The notes beneath the pieces were generated by a model. It saw only the letters and a list, made by a program, of their open reading frames with translations. It did not search any database and was not told where the DNA came from. From CAZZBK01 sp964387325 (GTDB lineage Bacteria; Planctomycetota; Planctomycetia; Pirellulales; PNKZ01): a stretch of DNA of 64,000 nucleotides. Positions 42,418 through 50,187 of the stretch are shown here, piece by piece. Within the stretch, counting starts at the first letter, position 1. Every line of letters begins with the position of its first letter. The DNA is taken from assembly GCA_964387325.1 (NCBI GenBank), contig CAYLYE010000003.1, positions 7,726 to 71,725 on the forward strand, written 5' to 3'. The position numbers and the translations under genes were made by a program.

Positions 42418-42685
42418 CGTCTTGCTCCGAGTCAGGGTCTACGGCCAGCTTGTACGCCAAAATGAGTCCACGAACTTGTTTTACTTGATAAGGCTTGGCC
42501 AAGTTGCCACGAGGTTGGACATTGATGATCTCTACGACATCGTATCTCGTAAAGATATGGTGGTCACCGCGAATGCGCTCGTCAAACCCGAAATGCATCA
42601 GTAACGAACATAAATCGGCAAACCGGATATTCGTATCAGAAAATCCGCGCAGGACTTTTTCGAGTATTTTGTCAATTTTGCCCAT
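42407..42685 (-). CDS. hicA: HicA-family toxin, second system (92 aa)
   Basis: A longer HicA-like protein. The core is recognisable: FADLCSLLMHFGFDERIRGD followed by HHIFTRYDVVEIINVQPRG, with the catalytic His in GDHHIF, and PYQVKQVRGLILAYKL. The extra N-terminal 20 residues and an acidic tail (DPDSEQDDVE) distinguish it from the copy at 35464. The order is toxin first with the antitoxin overlapping, as in the first system. There is a TATAAT-like -10 box between two direct repeats just upstream. Confidence 0.83.
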   Translation of the reverse strand: MGKIDKILEKVLRGFSDTNIRFADLCSLLMHFGFDERIRGDHHIFTRYDVVEIINVQPRGNLAKPYQVKQVRGLILAYKLAVDPDSEQDDVE

Positions 42686-42693
42686 GCTTCGTC

Positions 42694-42727
42694 CCTTGTC
42701 TTCCCCGAGTAATTATACCTTGTCTTC
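42694..42727 (-). promoter_or_regulatory. Promoter of the second hicAB with flanking direct repeats
   Basis: On the minus strand GAAGACAAGG occurs twice (42718-42727 and 42694-42703), 24 bases apart, with TATAAT (42712-42717) directly after the first. The repeats flank the -10 box and could be an operator. No good -35 box is seen. Confidence 0.5.
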
Positions 42728-42733
42728 GTTCGG

Positions 42734-45505
42734 TCATCTTACCGTTGCGAAAATCTCGCGGCAGATTTGGTCGATGATCGCGACTTGCTCCTCGAGGCGG
42801 TCCTCCTGCTCGACGGCCGATTTGAGTCGGCCGTTGGGCAACGAACTGGCGACGTCCCAGCCGAGGTAGATCACCTGTCCGGCGCCGACACGCGCTCGCC
42901 ACAGGCTCGACCCGCCGCGCGAGCCGATGAGCGACTCGCCTTTGACGGCCGGCAGCAATTGATGCACCTTGGTATTGAGCCAGGGGCGTTCGACGTTGCT
43001 CGCCAAGTGCTTGAGCCAAGCGTGTTGCGGCTGTTTGAGCTCGACGATCGGATCGCGCTCGAGCCGTCCGCCACCCGTGACCTCGATCCACCACTCGCGA
43101 CCGGCCGTTTGAGTGAACAGCGCGCCGTTGCCTCGGCCGACCACAAGTGTGCCGCCGGCCTCGCAATACGCTCGCAGGGCTTTGATCTCCGCGGCGTCGA
43201 ACGTGTTGGGCTCGATCTTGGCGCGCTTGAAATCCCCCAGCAGGGCGACGACCTGATACGGTTTGAACTCGCCGGGCTTGACCCAGGTTTTCTCGACCAG
43301 TTCGACGGGGGCATGTTGCTTGCGGAGCACGTAGGCCCAAATCTCGGCATCGAACGCGGGATAGCCTTGCACGATCAGCGCGCCCCGCGCGTGCATGGGT
43401 GGCTCGCTGGGCTCGCGCCACGGCGTCAGAGCGCGCAACGGGGCCGTCGCTGGTGTCGCGGCCAGCGCGCCGCCGATCGTGTACCGTCCTTGCACGCCGA
43501 CACGTGACTCGTCGGGCAACGCTCCGGCGAGCGCTCCTACGCTCCGGCTCGTACTGTGAGGGCCGACCCCTTGAGTGGCCGAAGCGATCACCCCTTTGCC
43601 CCGGGCGGGACTATCTTTGGCCAGTCGCACATCGAGCGGCACGCGCCAATCCGTAGGCACACGCATCAGCTGCGGATCTTCATAGCGGTCGTGCTCGCCC
43701 CAGGGCGGCGGTGTGACTTGCCCTGACTCGCTGTACTTGCGCGGCTGGCGGAGCCGGGCTAAAAAATCGCCGCCGGCCTCGTAGTTCAAACTCCAATGCC
43801 CATTCCAATCGGCATACAGTTGCAGCGGGAAGCCCTGGCTCGCGGCTTGCTTGTCGATCGTCGGCACCGCACGTTCGGGCCAGGCCGTGCCCGGCGCGCC
43901 ATTCATTTGCAGGAACAGATTGTTGAACACCCGGCGCTGCGTGCCCGCGGCGACGGCGCTCGACAGGCCGTGCAACGCCGCACCGCGAAACGGTCCCTCG
44001 GCCATCACGACCGTGTTCGACTCGAAGGTCAGTGGCTCCCAGGCGGGGCTGCCGTGATCGCCGAGCAGCCGGCCGTAATCGCGCAGCTGCGTGTCTTCCT
44101 CGGCCGAGTGGGGCTGATGGTACATCACCGGCCCCCGCAGATCGAACACGTTGTCGGCGATTGTCACCGTGGGGCCCGTCTGCTTGCCGCTGGCGATCGT
44201 CTTCTGCCGCCCGTGACCGACGCCGAACGCGAACGTTGTCAGGCAGCGGCGAAACAAATTGTTCGTGATCGTTGCTCCGCCGCCGGGCGTCTGGCCATCG
44301 AAGCCCGTGCCCGCCGTGAGAAACACACCGTCGTCACTCACGTTGTCGACGAGGTTCGAGGAAAAGTGCAGGTGCTGCACGTTGCCGATGAAGACGCCAT
44401 CGACGCAGTCAGTGAACTCGTTGTGGGTCAGCTCAAAATCGCGATTATCGTTGCCCGTGGGCTCCCAACCCGTGGCAGAAAAGATGCGGGCCTCGACCGA
44501 GCGGTACTTTAAATTCGTGCGAAAGGTCCAAGGGGCGGCCAGACCGCGACACACGCAATGTTGCATACGCAGGCCGTGCGTGTCTCGCACGCGGACCGCT
44601 GCCGATCCGCCGTAGACGCTGAGCCCATCGAGCGAGATGCGCTGTGAGTCTTCGACGCTCAGCGTGGCCTCGCGCGCGCCACGCACGACGAGGTCTTGCA
44701 GCCGCACGTCGTGGGTCCCGCGCAACGTGAGGGTCGCTCCGCCGCGATGACCGGCAATCACCAGTGGCACTTTGCGCGGGTCGGTCTCGCCCCGATAGTT
44801 GTCGCTGCCCAGGCACTTGAGCGTGGTGTGGGCGAGTCGGCAGTAAATCCGCTCGGTGGCAATGTCATAGTAGATGCCCGGCCCACAGTAGATCGATTGA
44901 CTCTTCGACTGCTTATCGTCGAGGTTCCAGTAGGGGTTGTCGCTACGCAGGTCGCGATGCGCGAGATAGCCTTGCAGCGGCAGATACGAATCAGCGAACA
45001 GGCCAAAGACATTCGCGTGCTCGGCATCGCCGCCGAGACCGGGATACGTCTGGCGAGACTGGAACTCCCCTTGCACTCCGTCGGGACAAGGTTCCCAGCA
45101 TTGATCGGGTCGCTCGGCGAACTCACGCAAGCCGCCGTCGAGCACAGCCACCTCGCCTGGGTAGGCGCGGATCGTGATCGGCCGATCGAGTGTGCCGCCG
45201 CGCGTGACGACAACATGCTCGTAGTACACACCGCCCCGCAGGTAGAGCGTGTCGCCGGCGACGAGTTGCTCGGCCCCTTTTTGCACGCTGCGCCACGGTC
45301 GCGCTTCGCTGCCGTCGTGTGCGTCGTCACCTCGTACCGGGTCAACGAACTTAGCCGGCGAAGCGTCGCGCGGCCGATCGTTGGCTTGCGGCAGCGGGCG
45401 GACAGGCGGATGCGAGACAATCTCCGCCGCGATTAACACTGAACCAATCAACGTGAGCCAGCCAGTGAATACGCTGGACACGACGAATCGAGCGGCACGC
45501 GACAT
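42734..45505 (-). CDS. Secreted right-handed beta-helix protein with a C-terminal ThuA/amidotransferase-like domain
   Basis: 923 residues. A signal peptide (about residues 1-30) is followed by FVDPVRGDDAHDGSEARPWR (DUF1565-type start) and a parallel beta-helix region (about 60-600) with repeats such as HDVRLQDLVVRGAREATLSV and ADNVFDLRGPVMY. The last 200 residues form a separate alpha/beta domain (GALIVQGYPAFDAEIWAYVL, CEAGGTLVVGRGNGALF, GQVIYLGWDVASSLPNGRL), resembling ThuA/class I amidotransferase-like folds. It could be a polysaccharide lyase or other glycan-active enzyme. Its antisense strand shows long open frames that are shadows. Confidence 0.83.
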   Translation of the reverse strand: MSRAARFVVSSVFTGWLTLIGSVLIAAEIVSHPPVRPLPQANDRPRDASPAKFVDPVRGDDAHDGSEARPWRSVQKGAEQLVAGDTLYLRGGVYYEHVVVTRGGTLDRPITIRAYPGEVAVLDGGLREFAERPDQCWEPCPDGVQGEFQSRQTYPGLGGDAEHANVFGLFADSYLPLQGYLAHRDLRSDNPYWNLDDKQSKSQSIYCGPGIYYDIATERIYCRLAHTTLKCLGSDNYRGETDPRKVPLVIAGHRGGATLTLRGTHDVRLQDLVVRGAREATLSVEDSQRISLDGLSVYGGSAAVRVRDTHGLRMQHCVCRGLAAPWTFRTNLKYRSVEARIFSATGWEPTGNDNRDFELTHNEFTDCVDGVFIGNVQHLHFSSNLVDNVSDDGVFLTAGTGFDGQTPGGGATITNNLFRRCLTTFAFGVGHGRQKTIASGKQTGPTVTIADNVFDLRGPVMYHQPHSAEEDTQLRDYGRLLGDHGSPAWEPLTFESNTVVMAEGPFRGAALHGLSSAVAAGTQRRVFNNLFLQMNGAPGTAWPERAVPTIDKQAASQGFPLQLYADWNGHWSLNYEAGGDFLARLRQPRKYSESGQVTPPPWGEHDRYEDPQLMRVPTDWRVPLDVRLAKDSPARGKGVIASATQGVGPHSTSRSVGALAGALPDESRVGVQGRYTIGGALAATPATAPLRALTPWREPSEPPMHARGALIVQGYPAFDAEIWAYVLRKQHAPVELVEKTWVKPGEFKPYQVVALLGDFKRAKIEPNTFDAAEIKALRAYCEAGGTLVVGRGNGALFTQTAGREWWIEVTGGGRLERDPIVELKQPQHAWLKHLASNVERPWLNTKVHQLLPAVKGESLIGSRGGSSLWRARVGAGQVIYLGWDVASSLPNGRLKSAVEQEDRLEEQVAIIDQICREIFATVR

Positions 45506-45658
45506 GAGCGGGGTTCCTCGCAGCGATTGGGGAGGGAAAATCGGCCGGTTTGAGATTGTACTACCGCGTCAGAGTGGGTGTTGATTCTGTATAAAACTCG
45601 GCTCGAAATCGCCGCTCCCAGCGGGCAAGGGTTTTTGGGTGCGTTTTTCCCCCTTGCA

Positions 45659-45686
45659 TTGACCGCCGCGCGAAAGCATTTATACT
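45659..45686 (+). promoter_or_regulatory. Sigma70-type promoter of the Cys-rich gene
   Basis: TTGACC at 45659-45664 and TATACT at 45681-45686 are 16 bases apart, with the ATG 32 bases beyond the -10 box. Confidence 0.6.
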
Positions 45687-45717
45687 CGACGGCACTTTCC
45701 TCCCCGGTGCTACTGCG

Positions 45718-46290
45718 ATGCGCCCCGCGTTTTTCCGCCGCCGATTGTTGCTGCCGCGAGTTCGCTCGCTGCTGGTGATGTTGCTGGCGATGGCGTATTT
45801 GCTCGCCAATGTGGGCTTTCCGCTGCCGGTGCGATTGACGAGCAAGCCCGGCGACAAGCCGTTCCCGTGTCAGCATCGCGCCTGCGGCTGCATGAACGCC
45901 GAGCAATGTGCCCGAGGCTGCTGCTGCATGAGCCGCGAGCAACGCCGGGCGTGGCACGTCGAGCGCGGGCTGGAAATTCCCGCCGTGCTCTTCGATGCGG
46001 CCGAGTCAACTCCCGCCCCGCGGGCTTGTTGCCAGAAGGTGCGTGTCTGCTGCGAAACGCGGCCAACCCGAGAAACCAAGCCGACCGTGGCGTTCGTGTT
46101 GGCCAATCACTGGCGCGCGTGTCAAGGGTTGTTGCCGTTGTGGATGACCATCGGCGCCGGGCTAAGCGAGTTGCCCCGCGTAAATGTTGCCTTCGAGGTT
46201 GCCTGTGTTTGGCAGTCTCTTCTCTTGAACGAGTCGGCCATGAGTGCCGACCTTCTGCCGCCCGTCCCGCCGCCACGTATCGCGGCCTGA
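45718..46290 (+). CDS. Cys-rich membrane-anchored protein of unknown function
   Basis: 190 residues with 13 cysteines. The N-terminus is a basic stretch and one membrane segment (LLVMLLAMAYLLANVGFPLP). Two Cys clusters follow: PFPCQHRACGCMNAEQCARG with CCCMSREQ, and RACCQKVRVCCETR. A hydrophobic segment near residues 145-165 may be a second span. The spacing suggests metal binding or disulfide clusters outside the membrane; I recall similar planctomycete proteins with no function assigned. A good promoter precedes it and a perfect 8-bp hairpin follows. Confidence 0.7.
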   Translation: MRPAFFRRRLLLPRVRSLLVMLLAMAYLLANVGFPLPVRLTSKPGDKPFPCQHRACGCMNAEQCARGCCCMSREQRRAWHVERGLEIPAVLFDAAESTPAPRACCQKVRVCCETRPTRETKPTVAFVLANHWRACQGLLPLWMTIGAGLSELPRVNVAFEVACVWQSLLLNESAMSADLLPPVPPPRIAA

Positions 46291-46322
46291 GTGCGTTGAA
46301 CGTGCGTCTCACCGACACCTAG

Positions 46323-46341
46323 CCGGTCCGTCTCGGACCGG
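46323..46341 (+). terminator. Perfect 8-bp hairpin after the Cys-rich gene
   Basis: CCGGTCCG and CGGACCGG pair with a 3-base loop, 32 bases past the stop codon. There is no T-run. Confidence 0.5.
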
Positions 46342-46380
46342 GCGTGCGCGTGACGCAGCTTGTTCGACGCTTTCGTTCCC

Positions 46381-46501
46381 GTGGGTCAGGCACGCCGTGT
46401 CTGCCTCTCGGCGAGCGACGATCGGGTGTTGATCCTGTCGGTCGACGTATCAATAAAAAAAACACGTCGATCGTGTCAGGCACGGAGTGCCTGACCTACC
46501 C
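46381..46501. repeat. Paired inverted palindromic repeat (REPIN-like), copy 2
   Basis: The left unit GTGGGTCAGGCACGCCGTGT is diverged. The right unit GTCAGGCACGGAGTGCCTGA followed by CCTACCC (46475-46501) is intact. About 70 bases lie between them. Confidence 0.7.
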
Positions 46502-46640
46502 AGCAAACCGTCCGCGCCGGTGCATGAAGACCGAGTGCGCGAGTGTCTCGTTTTGTCGTGTCTCAGTACACGGCCGAGCGAGGCAGGTTGGATGATTTCA
46601 TGTTTTTTCTAATAGTTTTTATTTTTGATGAGGTGAATTT

Positions 46641-47501
46641 ATGCGCGCTACAAGCTCGCGAAATGTTCGCGGTTTTACGTTGTTGGAGTTGTTGGTCGTG
46701 GTGGCGATTCTGGCGATTATCGCTGGATTGGTGCTGCCGAAGATGACTGGTGTGACCGAGCAGGCTGGCAATGCGGCAAACGCAGCGCTACTGAAGTCGG
46801 TTAGCGAGGCGGAATCGCGTTACGAGGCTCAGTTCAAGCGCCTACCTAGTGCTTGGGATGGTGTTTTGGATGCGACGGGCGCTTTGTATACCAAATTGCA
46901 TCCGAAATTACTGACGGGACCACTCGACACGGCAGGGACAACGCTCATCGCTGGCACCCTAACCGACACTCAAATGCAAAGCCTCTACGATGCAGGGATT
47001 ACGGGGTTGCACTTTCAAGATGCAGCATGGACTGGCGCGCCGAGTGATAGCGGACGAACCTATCAAGCGGTATCGACGGTTGCAAACCCTGCTCCCTCTT
47101 ACGCCACAGCGATCACAAAGTTCGCCATTATCCAACAAGGTATTACGGCAAGTTCATTCGGTACGTATGGTCATAATGTCTTGTTCACGGACAAGGCCTT
47201 TTCGATCAATCCTTACGTAGCGGGATGGAATTGGACGCTCGTCGTCGTGGGCTTTGGCAACGAAGCCGGCCTGAAGCGCAATACGGTTCAGGACACACCG
47301 TTGTTCACCTCGGTCGATCCGGCGAAGTACTATGCCCGTGCGCTGGTGGTGTTTGCCGTGCCGAACGGTACGACGATCACGAGCACATCCGATGCAGGTT
47401 ATTTCAAGGCCCGGTATGTGGGCTGCTTTGCACCAGATGGAACGAGCATCATGGACAACATGAATAGCTACACCAACAGTCCTAACGCTGTTGCCAATTA
47501 A
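46641..47501 (+). CDS. Type II/IV pseudopilin-like protein, pilus cluster copy 1
   Basis: 286 residues. A short basic leader ending in Gly precedes the class III signal FTLLELLVVVAILAIIAGLV with the conserved Glu at +5, so a prepilin peptidase should process and methylate it. The mature part is large and polar, with KFAIIQQGITASSF and VVVGFGNEAGLKRNTVQ near the C-terminus. The last block resembles the corresponding region of the next three pseudopilins. GAGGTG lies before the ATG. It is followed by a perfect 13-bp hairpin, so it is probably expressed as its own unit. Confidence 0.88.
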   Translation: MRATSSRNVRGFTLLELLVVVAILAIIAGLVLPKMTGVTEQAGNAANAALLKSVSEAESRYEAQFKRLPSAWDGVLDATGALYTKLHPKLLTGPLDTAGTTLIAGTLTDTQMQSLYDAGITGLHFQDAAWTGAPSDSGRTYQAVSTVANPAPSYATAITKFAIIQQGITASSFGTYGHNVLFTDKAFSINPYVAGWNWTLVVVGFGNEAGLKRNTVQDTPLFTSVDPAKYYARALVVFAVPNGTTITSTSDAGYFKARYVGCFAPDGTSIMDNMNSYTNSPNAVAN

Positions 47502-47514
47502 GGGAAATGGTCGC

Positions 47515-47548
47515 CCGGTCGGGAAGCTGGCAACGGCTTCCCGACCGG
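47515..47548 (+). terminator. Perfect 13-bp hairpin after pseudopilin 1
   Basis: CCGGTCGGGAAGC pairs perfectly with GCTTCCCGACCGG around an 8-base loop, 13 bases past the stop. There is no T-run. Confidence 0.65.
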
Positions 47549-47576
47549 ACACCACGTTGGCCTGAATTTTCATCCC

Positions 47577-47695
47577 GTAGGTCAGGCACTCCGTGCCTGA
47601 CAGGGCGAATCGGCTGGCCCCGCTGGAGTTGCACCCCAGGCGACTCGCAAGCGAGGCGGTCGTAAATCACGTCAGGCACGGAGTGCCTGACCTAC
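47577..47695. repeat. Paired inverted palindromic repeat (REPIN-like), copy 3, perfect arms
   Basis: GTAGGTCAGGCACTCCGTGC then CTGAC (47577-47601) is the exact reverse complement of the unit at 47671-47695, 25 of 25 bases. Each arm is internally palindromic (GGCAC/GTGCC). The 69 bases between them are unrelated to the spacers of the other two copies. Confidence 0.8.
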
Positions 47696-47780
47696 CTAGA
47701 TTTCCGCACTTGGCAGGACGACCGGGTGCGGCAGGGTTGTCGAGCGATTCGACAAGCGTGGCGAAAAGATGGTCGAGATG

Positions 47781-47839
47781 TTGACTTGCCCAAAATACCG
47801 ATTAAGATACGGCTTATTGATATCGCGTCTCAATATCAA
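47781..47839 (+). promoter_or_regulatory. Putative promoter and dyad ahead of pseudopilin 2
   Basis: TTGACT (47781-47786) and TAAGAT (47803-47808) are 16 bases apart. Just downstream, TTGATAT (47817-47823) and ATATCAA (47833-47839) form an inverted repeat around the expected start of transcription, a possible operator. Confidence 0.4.
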
Positions 47840-48047
47840 CAGTGAGGCGCGGTGTCCGTCGGTTCTCGGCCGTCAGCGTCCCGCCCACCGTCGTCGGTCA
47901 GCCAACCGCGATTACGAGAACCGCCCGACGTGGCCCGTCGCATGGTGCGACAGGCTGCGATGGCCAATATCGGCCCAGTCGATCGGTCTCGCGACGCACG
48001 ATACCCCAACGCGGTCCTCGCGTCGCCCAGTCCAGGAGTTGTTCGCT

Positions 48048-48963
48048 ATGAAAAAGCAGTCGGTTCTCAATCGCGGTTTTACGTTATTGGAGTTGTTGGT
48101 CGTCGTCGCCATTCTGGCGATTATCGCCGGAGCGCTCATCGCCAGCTACGACGGTCTGCAAGATCGCGCAGGCGAAGGGGTCGCGGCCCGAGATATAGCG
48201 GCCCTCGATCAAGCCGTGCGGAATTTTACGACCGTGAACCGAGTGGCCCCGGATCACTTGGATTCGCTCATTCAGGGTAGTGGCAATGCTGGGACTGCGC
48301 TGTCATTGTTGAATTCCGAACTTACTGACCGTTTGCAGACATTGACGTTGTCGGCTTCCACGCACGCAGGGCTCATTAGCTCTCTTAACAAGGCTGGCAT
48401 TAAGCACTTACATTTCGTGCAAAGCTCGACGCTGACGACGCTCATGGCCTCGTCGGCGTGGGGTCCGGGTGCTCCCGAGCGTGTGTTTGACGAAATTGGT
48501 GGCGCAGCCTCGTCGCCATATGCCGCCAGTGAAGAGATCGATATGTATGGCGACACCTCCAATTGGGACGGCGCCACTTTGCTACGTTGGAAGCCGAATC
48601 TCAACTATCTGATTGGCGCCCGCGTGGATAATCCGAATACGAGTGGCACAGATGAAAGTGACATCGTGTTGGCATTTGGTTTGGGGCATAACTCAAGCCT
48701 AGTTTCGCTCACTCATGCTGGCCTCCATGATNNNNNNNNNNCCGGAGGATCTTCAGACAACTCCTATTTCGAGTTCTGTTCAATTGGCATCTGCGCCGCG
48801 ATACGGCAAAGCCAAGCCCGGCGAATATGGCCGGTACATCCTTCTTTACAATGTTGGTTCTATTGGCTCGCTTGCTGATCCCCACAAGGCCAAATTGCAG
48901 GCGGTGGTTGACGGTCACGGTGAGACGCTGGCCGAAGAGATCGCGGAGTACAACGGCAAGTAA
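48048..48963 (+). CDS. Pseudopilin-like protein, pilus cluster copy 2 (interrupted by a gap in the assembly)
   Basis: MKKQSVLNRGFTLLELLVVV is the class III signal, with AGGAG nine bases before the ATG at 48048. The N-terminal part runs to a run of ten N at 48732-48741. After the gap the protein resumes in another frame (PEDLQTTPISSSVQLASAPR, then KPGEYGRYILLYNVGSIGSL) and ends at 48963, so the gap size is simply wrong rather than a frameshift. The C-terminal block (VLAFGLGHNSSLVSL before the gap and EYGRYILLYNVG after it) matches copy 3. About 300 residues in total. Confidence 0.85.
48732..48741. other. Assembly gap (10 N)
   Basis: Ten undetermined bases inside the second pseudopilin gene. 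The reading frame changes across it, so the true gap length differs from ten by a non-multiple of three. Confidence 0.99.
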
Positions 48964-48980
48964 CCCCCAACGGGACGCTC

Positions 48981-49013
48981 GCCTCGCCGGGAACGCAAAA
49001 TTCCCGGCGAGGC
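48981..49013 (+). terminator. Perfect 13-bp hairpin after pseudopilin 2
   Basis: GCCTCGCCGGGAA pairs with TTCCCGGCGAGGC across a 7-base loop, 17 bases past the stop codon. There is no T-run. Confidence 0.65.
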
Positions 49014-49054
49014 ACGCCCTTTGCCCGTTCAATGTAAGGGACCCCCAACACCCC

Positions 49055-49078
49055 CTAATGACATCAAAATATCATTAG
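49055..49078. repeat. AT-rich inverted repeat upstream of pseudopilin 3
   Basis: CTAATGA and TCATTAG are separated by 10 bases. They lie about 50 bases upstream of a weak promoter (TTGCAA at 49105, TATAAG at 49126, 15 bases apart), so they could be an operator. Confidence 0.4.
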
Positions 49079-49193
49079 ACAATAAAATTATTATTGCAAT
49101 ACAGTTGCAAATGACAATTCGGTCGTATAAGATCCTCCGTCAGTGGGACGTGTCGTCCCGCGATGATTCAACCCCATCCCGGAGGAGCTTGCG

Positions 49194-50078
49194 ATGAGAA
49201 ACTCACGTTCGTTACGAAACGCCTTCACCCTACTGGAACTGCTCGTTGTGGTCGCGATCTTGGCCATTATCGCCGGCGGACTGATTGCCGCGTACGACGG
49301 TCTGGAAGCCCAGGCCGGTGCGGGGACCAGCGCCAATAGCATGGCCAGCGTCGATCAAGCCGTGCGGACCTTCGTTACCGTGGTCAAGCAGGCCCCCAAC
49401 AGTCTCGATTCGCTCGTCGCCGCCACGGGCACCTCCAGTGCCACAGCCACGGCGGCTCCCACGACCGGCGCGCTGTTGCTGTCGCTCGATCACTTGGCCG
49501 ATCACGTGCAGGTTGCCACCCTTACCGCCGCGCAGAGTGCGTCGCTCGTCGAGGCAGGCATCGACACGCTGTACTATCTTGACGCGACACAGAACACCGC
49601 GACCGGCGGCGTGGGCACGTCACGCGCCCCGAACCGGCTCTTCGATCCGTCGGTGTTGGGCACCGGGGGCTACGGCTTCCCGGGCACGTTTGGCAGCACC
49701 GACACTCCGGCGGTGGTCCGTTGGTTGCCCGATCTCGACACGACTGCCACACCGGCAACGCCGAGCAGTGGCTTGAATAACGGTCTGCACAATCGGCTGG
49801 TGGGGGCGGGTCCAACGGACGTGCTCGTGGCGTTTGGTCTGGGCAACAACAGTTCGATGATTGGCACGAACGATCCGACGGTGGCCAGCAGCGTGACGCT
49901 CGCGCAGGCTCCGTTCCAGGTCGATCAGCACCGCGACGAGTACGGCCGGTTCATCTTGTTGTTCAATCTCGGCCCGGTCGCCGCGCCGTACACGAAGGCC
50001 CGATTCCAGGCGGTGATCAACCCGCACGGTCAGGTCATCGATCAGAAGATCAGTGAATATGTTTACCAAACCAAATGA
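49194..50078 (+). CDS. Pseudopilin-like protein, pilus cluster copy 3
   Basis: 294 residues. The class III signal reads NAFTLLELLVVVAILAIIAG after a short basic leader, with GGAGGAGC before the ATG. The mature part has Ala/Thr-rich spacers and the shared C-terminal block DVLVAFGLGNNSSMIGTN then EYGRFILLFNLGPVAAPYTK. It is closest in layout to copy 2 (DQAVRTFVTVVKQAPNSLDS matches the same position there). A 10-bp hairpin after the stop separates it from copy 4. The function, major or minor pseudopilin, is not settled by sequence. Confidence 0.9.
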   Translation: MRNSRSLRNAFTLLELLVVVAILAIIAGGLIAAYDGLEAQAGAGTSANSMASVDQAVRTFVTVVKQAPNSLDSLVAATGTSSATATAAPTTGALLLSLDHLADHVQVATLTAAQSASLVEAGIDTLYYLDATQNTATGGVGTSRAPNRLFDPSVLGTGGYGFPGTFGSTDTPAVVRWLPDLDTTATPATPSSGLNNGLHNRLVGAGPTDVLVAFGLGNNSSMIGTNDPTVASSVTLAQAPFQVDQHRDEYGRFILLFNLGPVAAPYTKARFQAVINPHGQVIDQKISEYVYQTK

Positions 50079-50113
50079 ACGTAGCACCTCGTTTATCATC
50101 TTCATGCGACGCG

Positions 50114-50143
50114 CCCCGGGGAGTTCTTGCGAGCTCCTCGGGG
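50114..50143 (+). terminator. Near-perfect 10-bp hairpin after pseudopilin 3
   Basis: CCCCGGGGAG pairs with CTCCTCGGGG including one G-U pair, with a 10-base loop. It lies 35 bases past the stop of pseudopilin 3. Confidence 0.5.
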
Positions 50144-50187
50144 TGGCGTGTTGTTGGTGGTCAGCATTTTTCCCAAGGGGACAGATC

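Larger units (their letters stand above)
46291..46640. other. Intergenic region with hairpin and paired repeat
   Basis: About 350 bases between the Cys-rich gene and the first pseudopilin gene. It holds a hairpin (46323-46341), a diverged paired repeat (46381-46501) and a T-rich leader (46598-46636) with GAGGTG before the pseudopilin ATG. There is no gene. Confidence 0.5.
47502..48047. other. Intergenic region with hairpin, paired repeat and promoter
   Basis: About 545 bases between pseudopilins 1 and 2. It contains the hairpin at 47515-47548, the best-preserved paired repeat (47577-47695), a promoter with a dyad (47781-47839) and about 210 bases of leader before the ATG at 48048. No gene; an open frame reaching back from 48048 lacks support. 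Confidence 0.5.

Noticed and set aside
47769..48047. N-terminal extension of pseudopilin 2
   Set aside because: The extra 93 codons have no domain and no ribosome binding site, while a good site and the prepilin signal start at 48048.
48742..48963. Frameshift in pseudopilin 2
   Set aside because: The frame change coincides exactly with the run of N, so the gap length, not a mutation, explains it.
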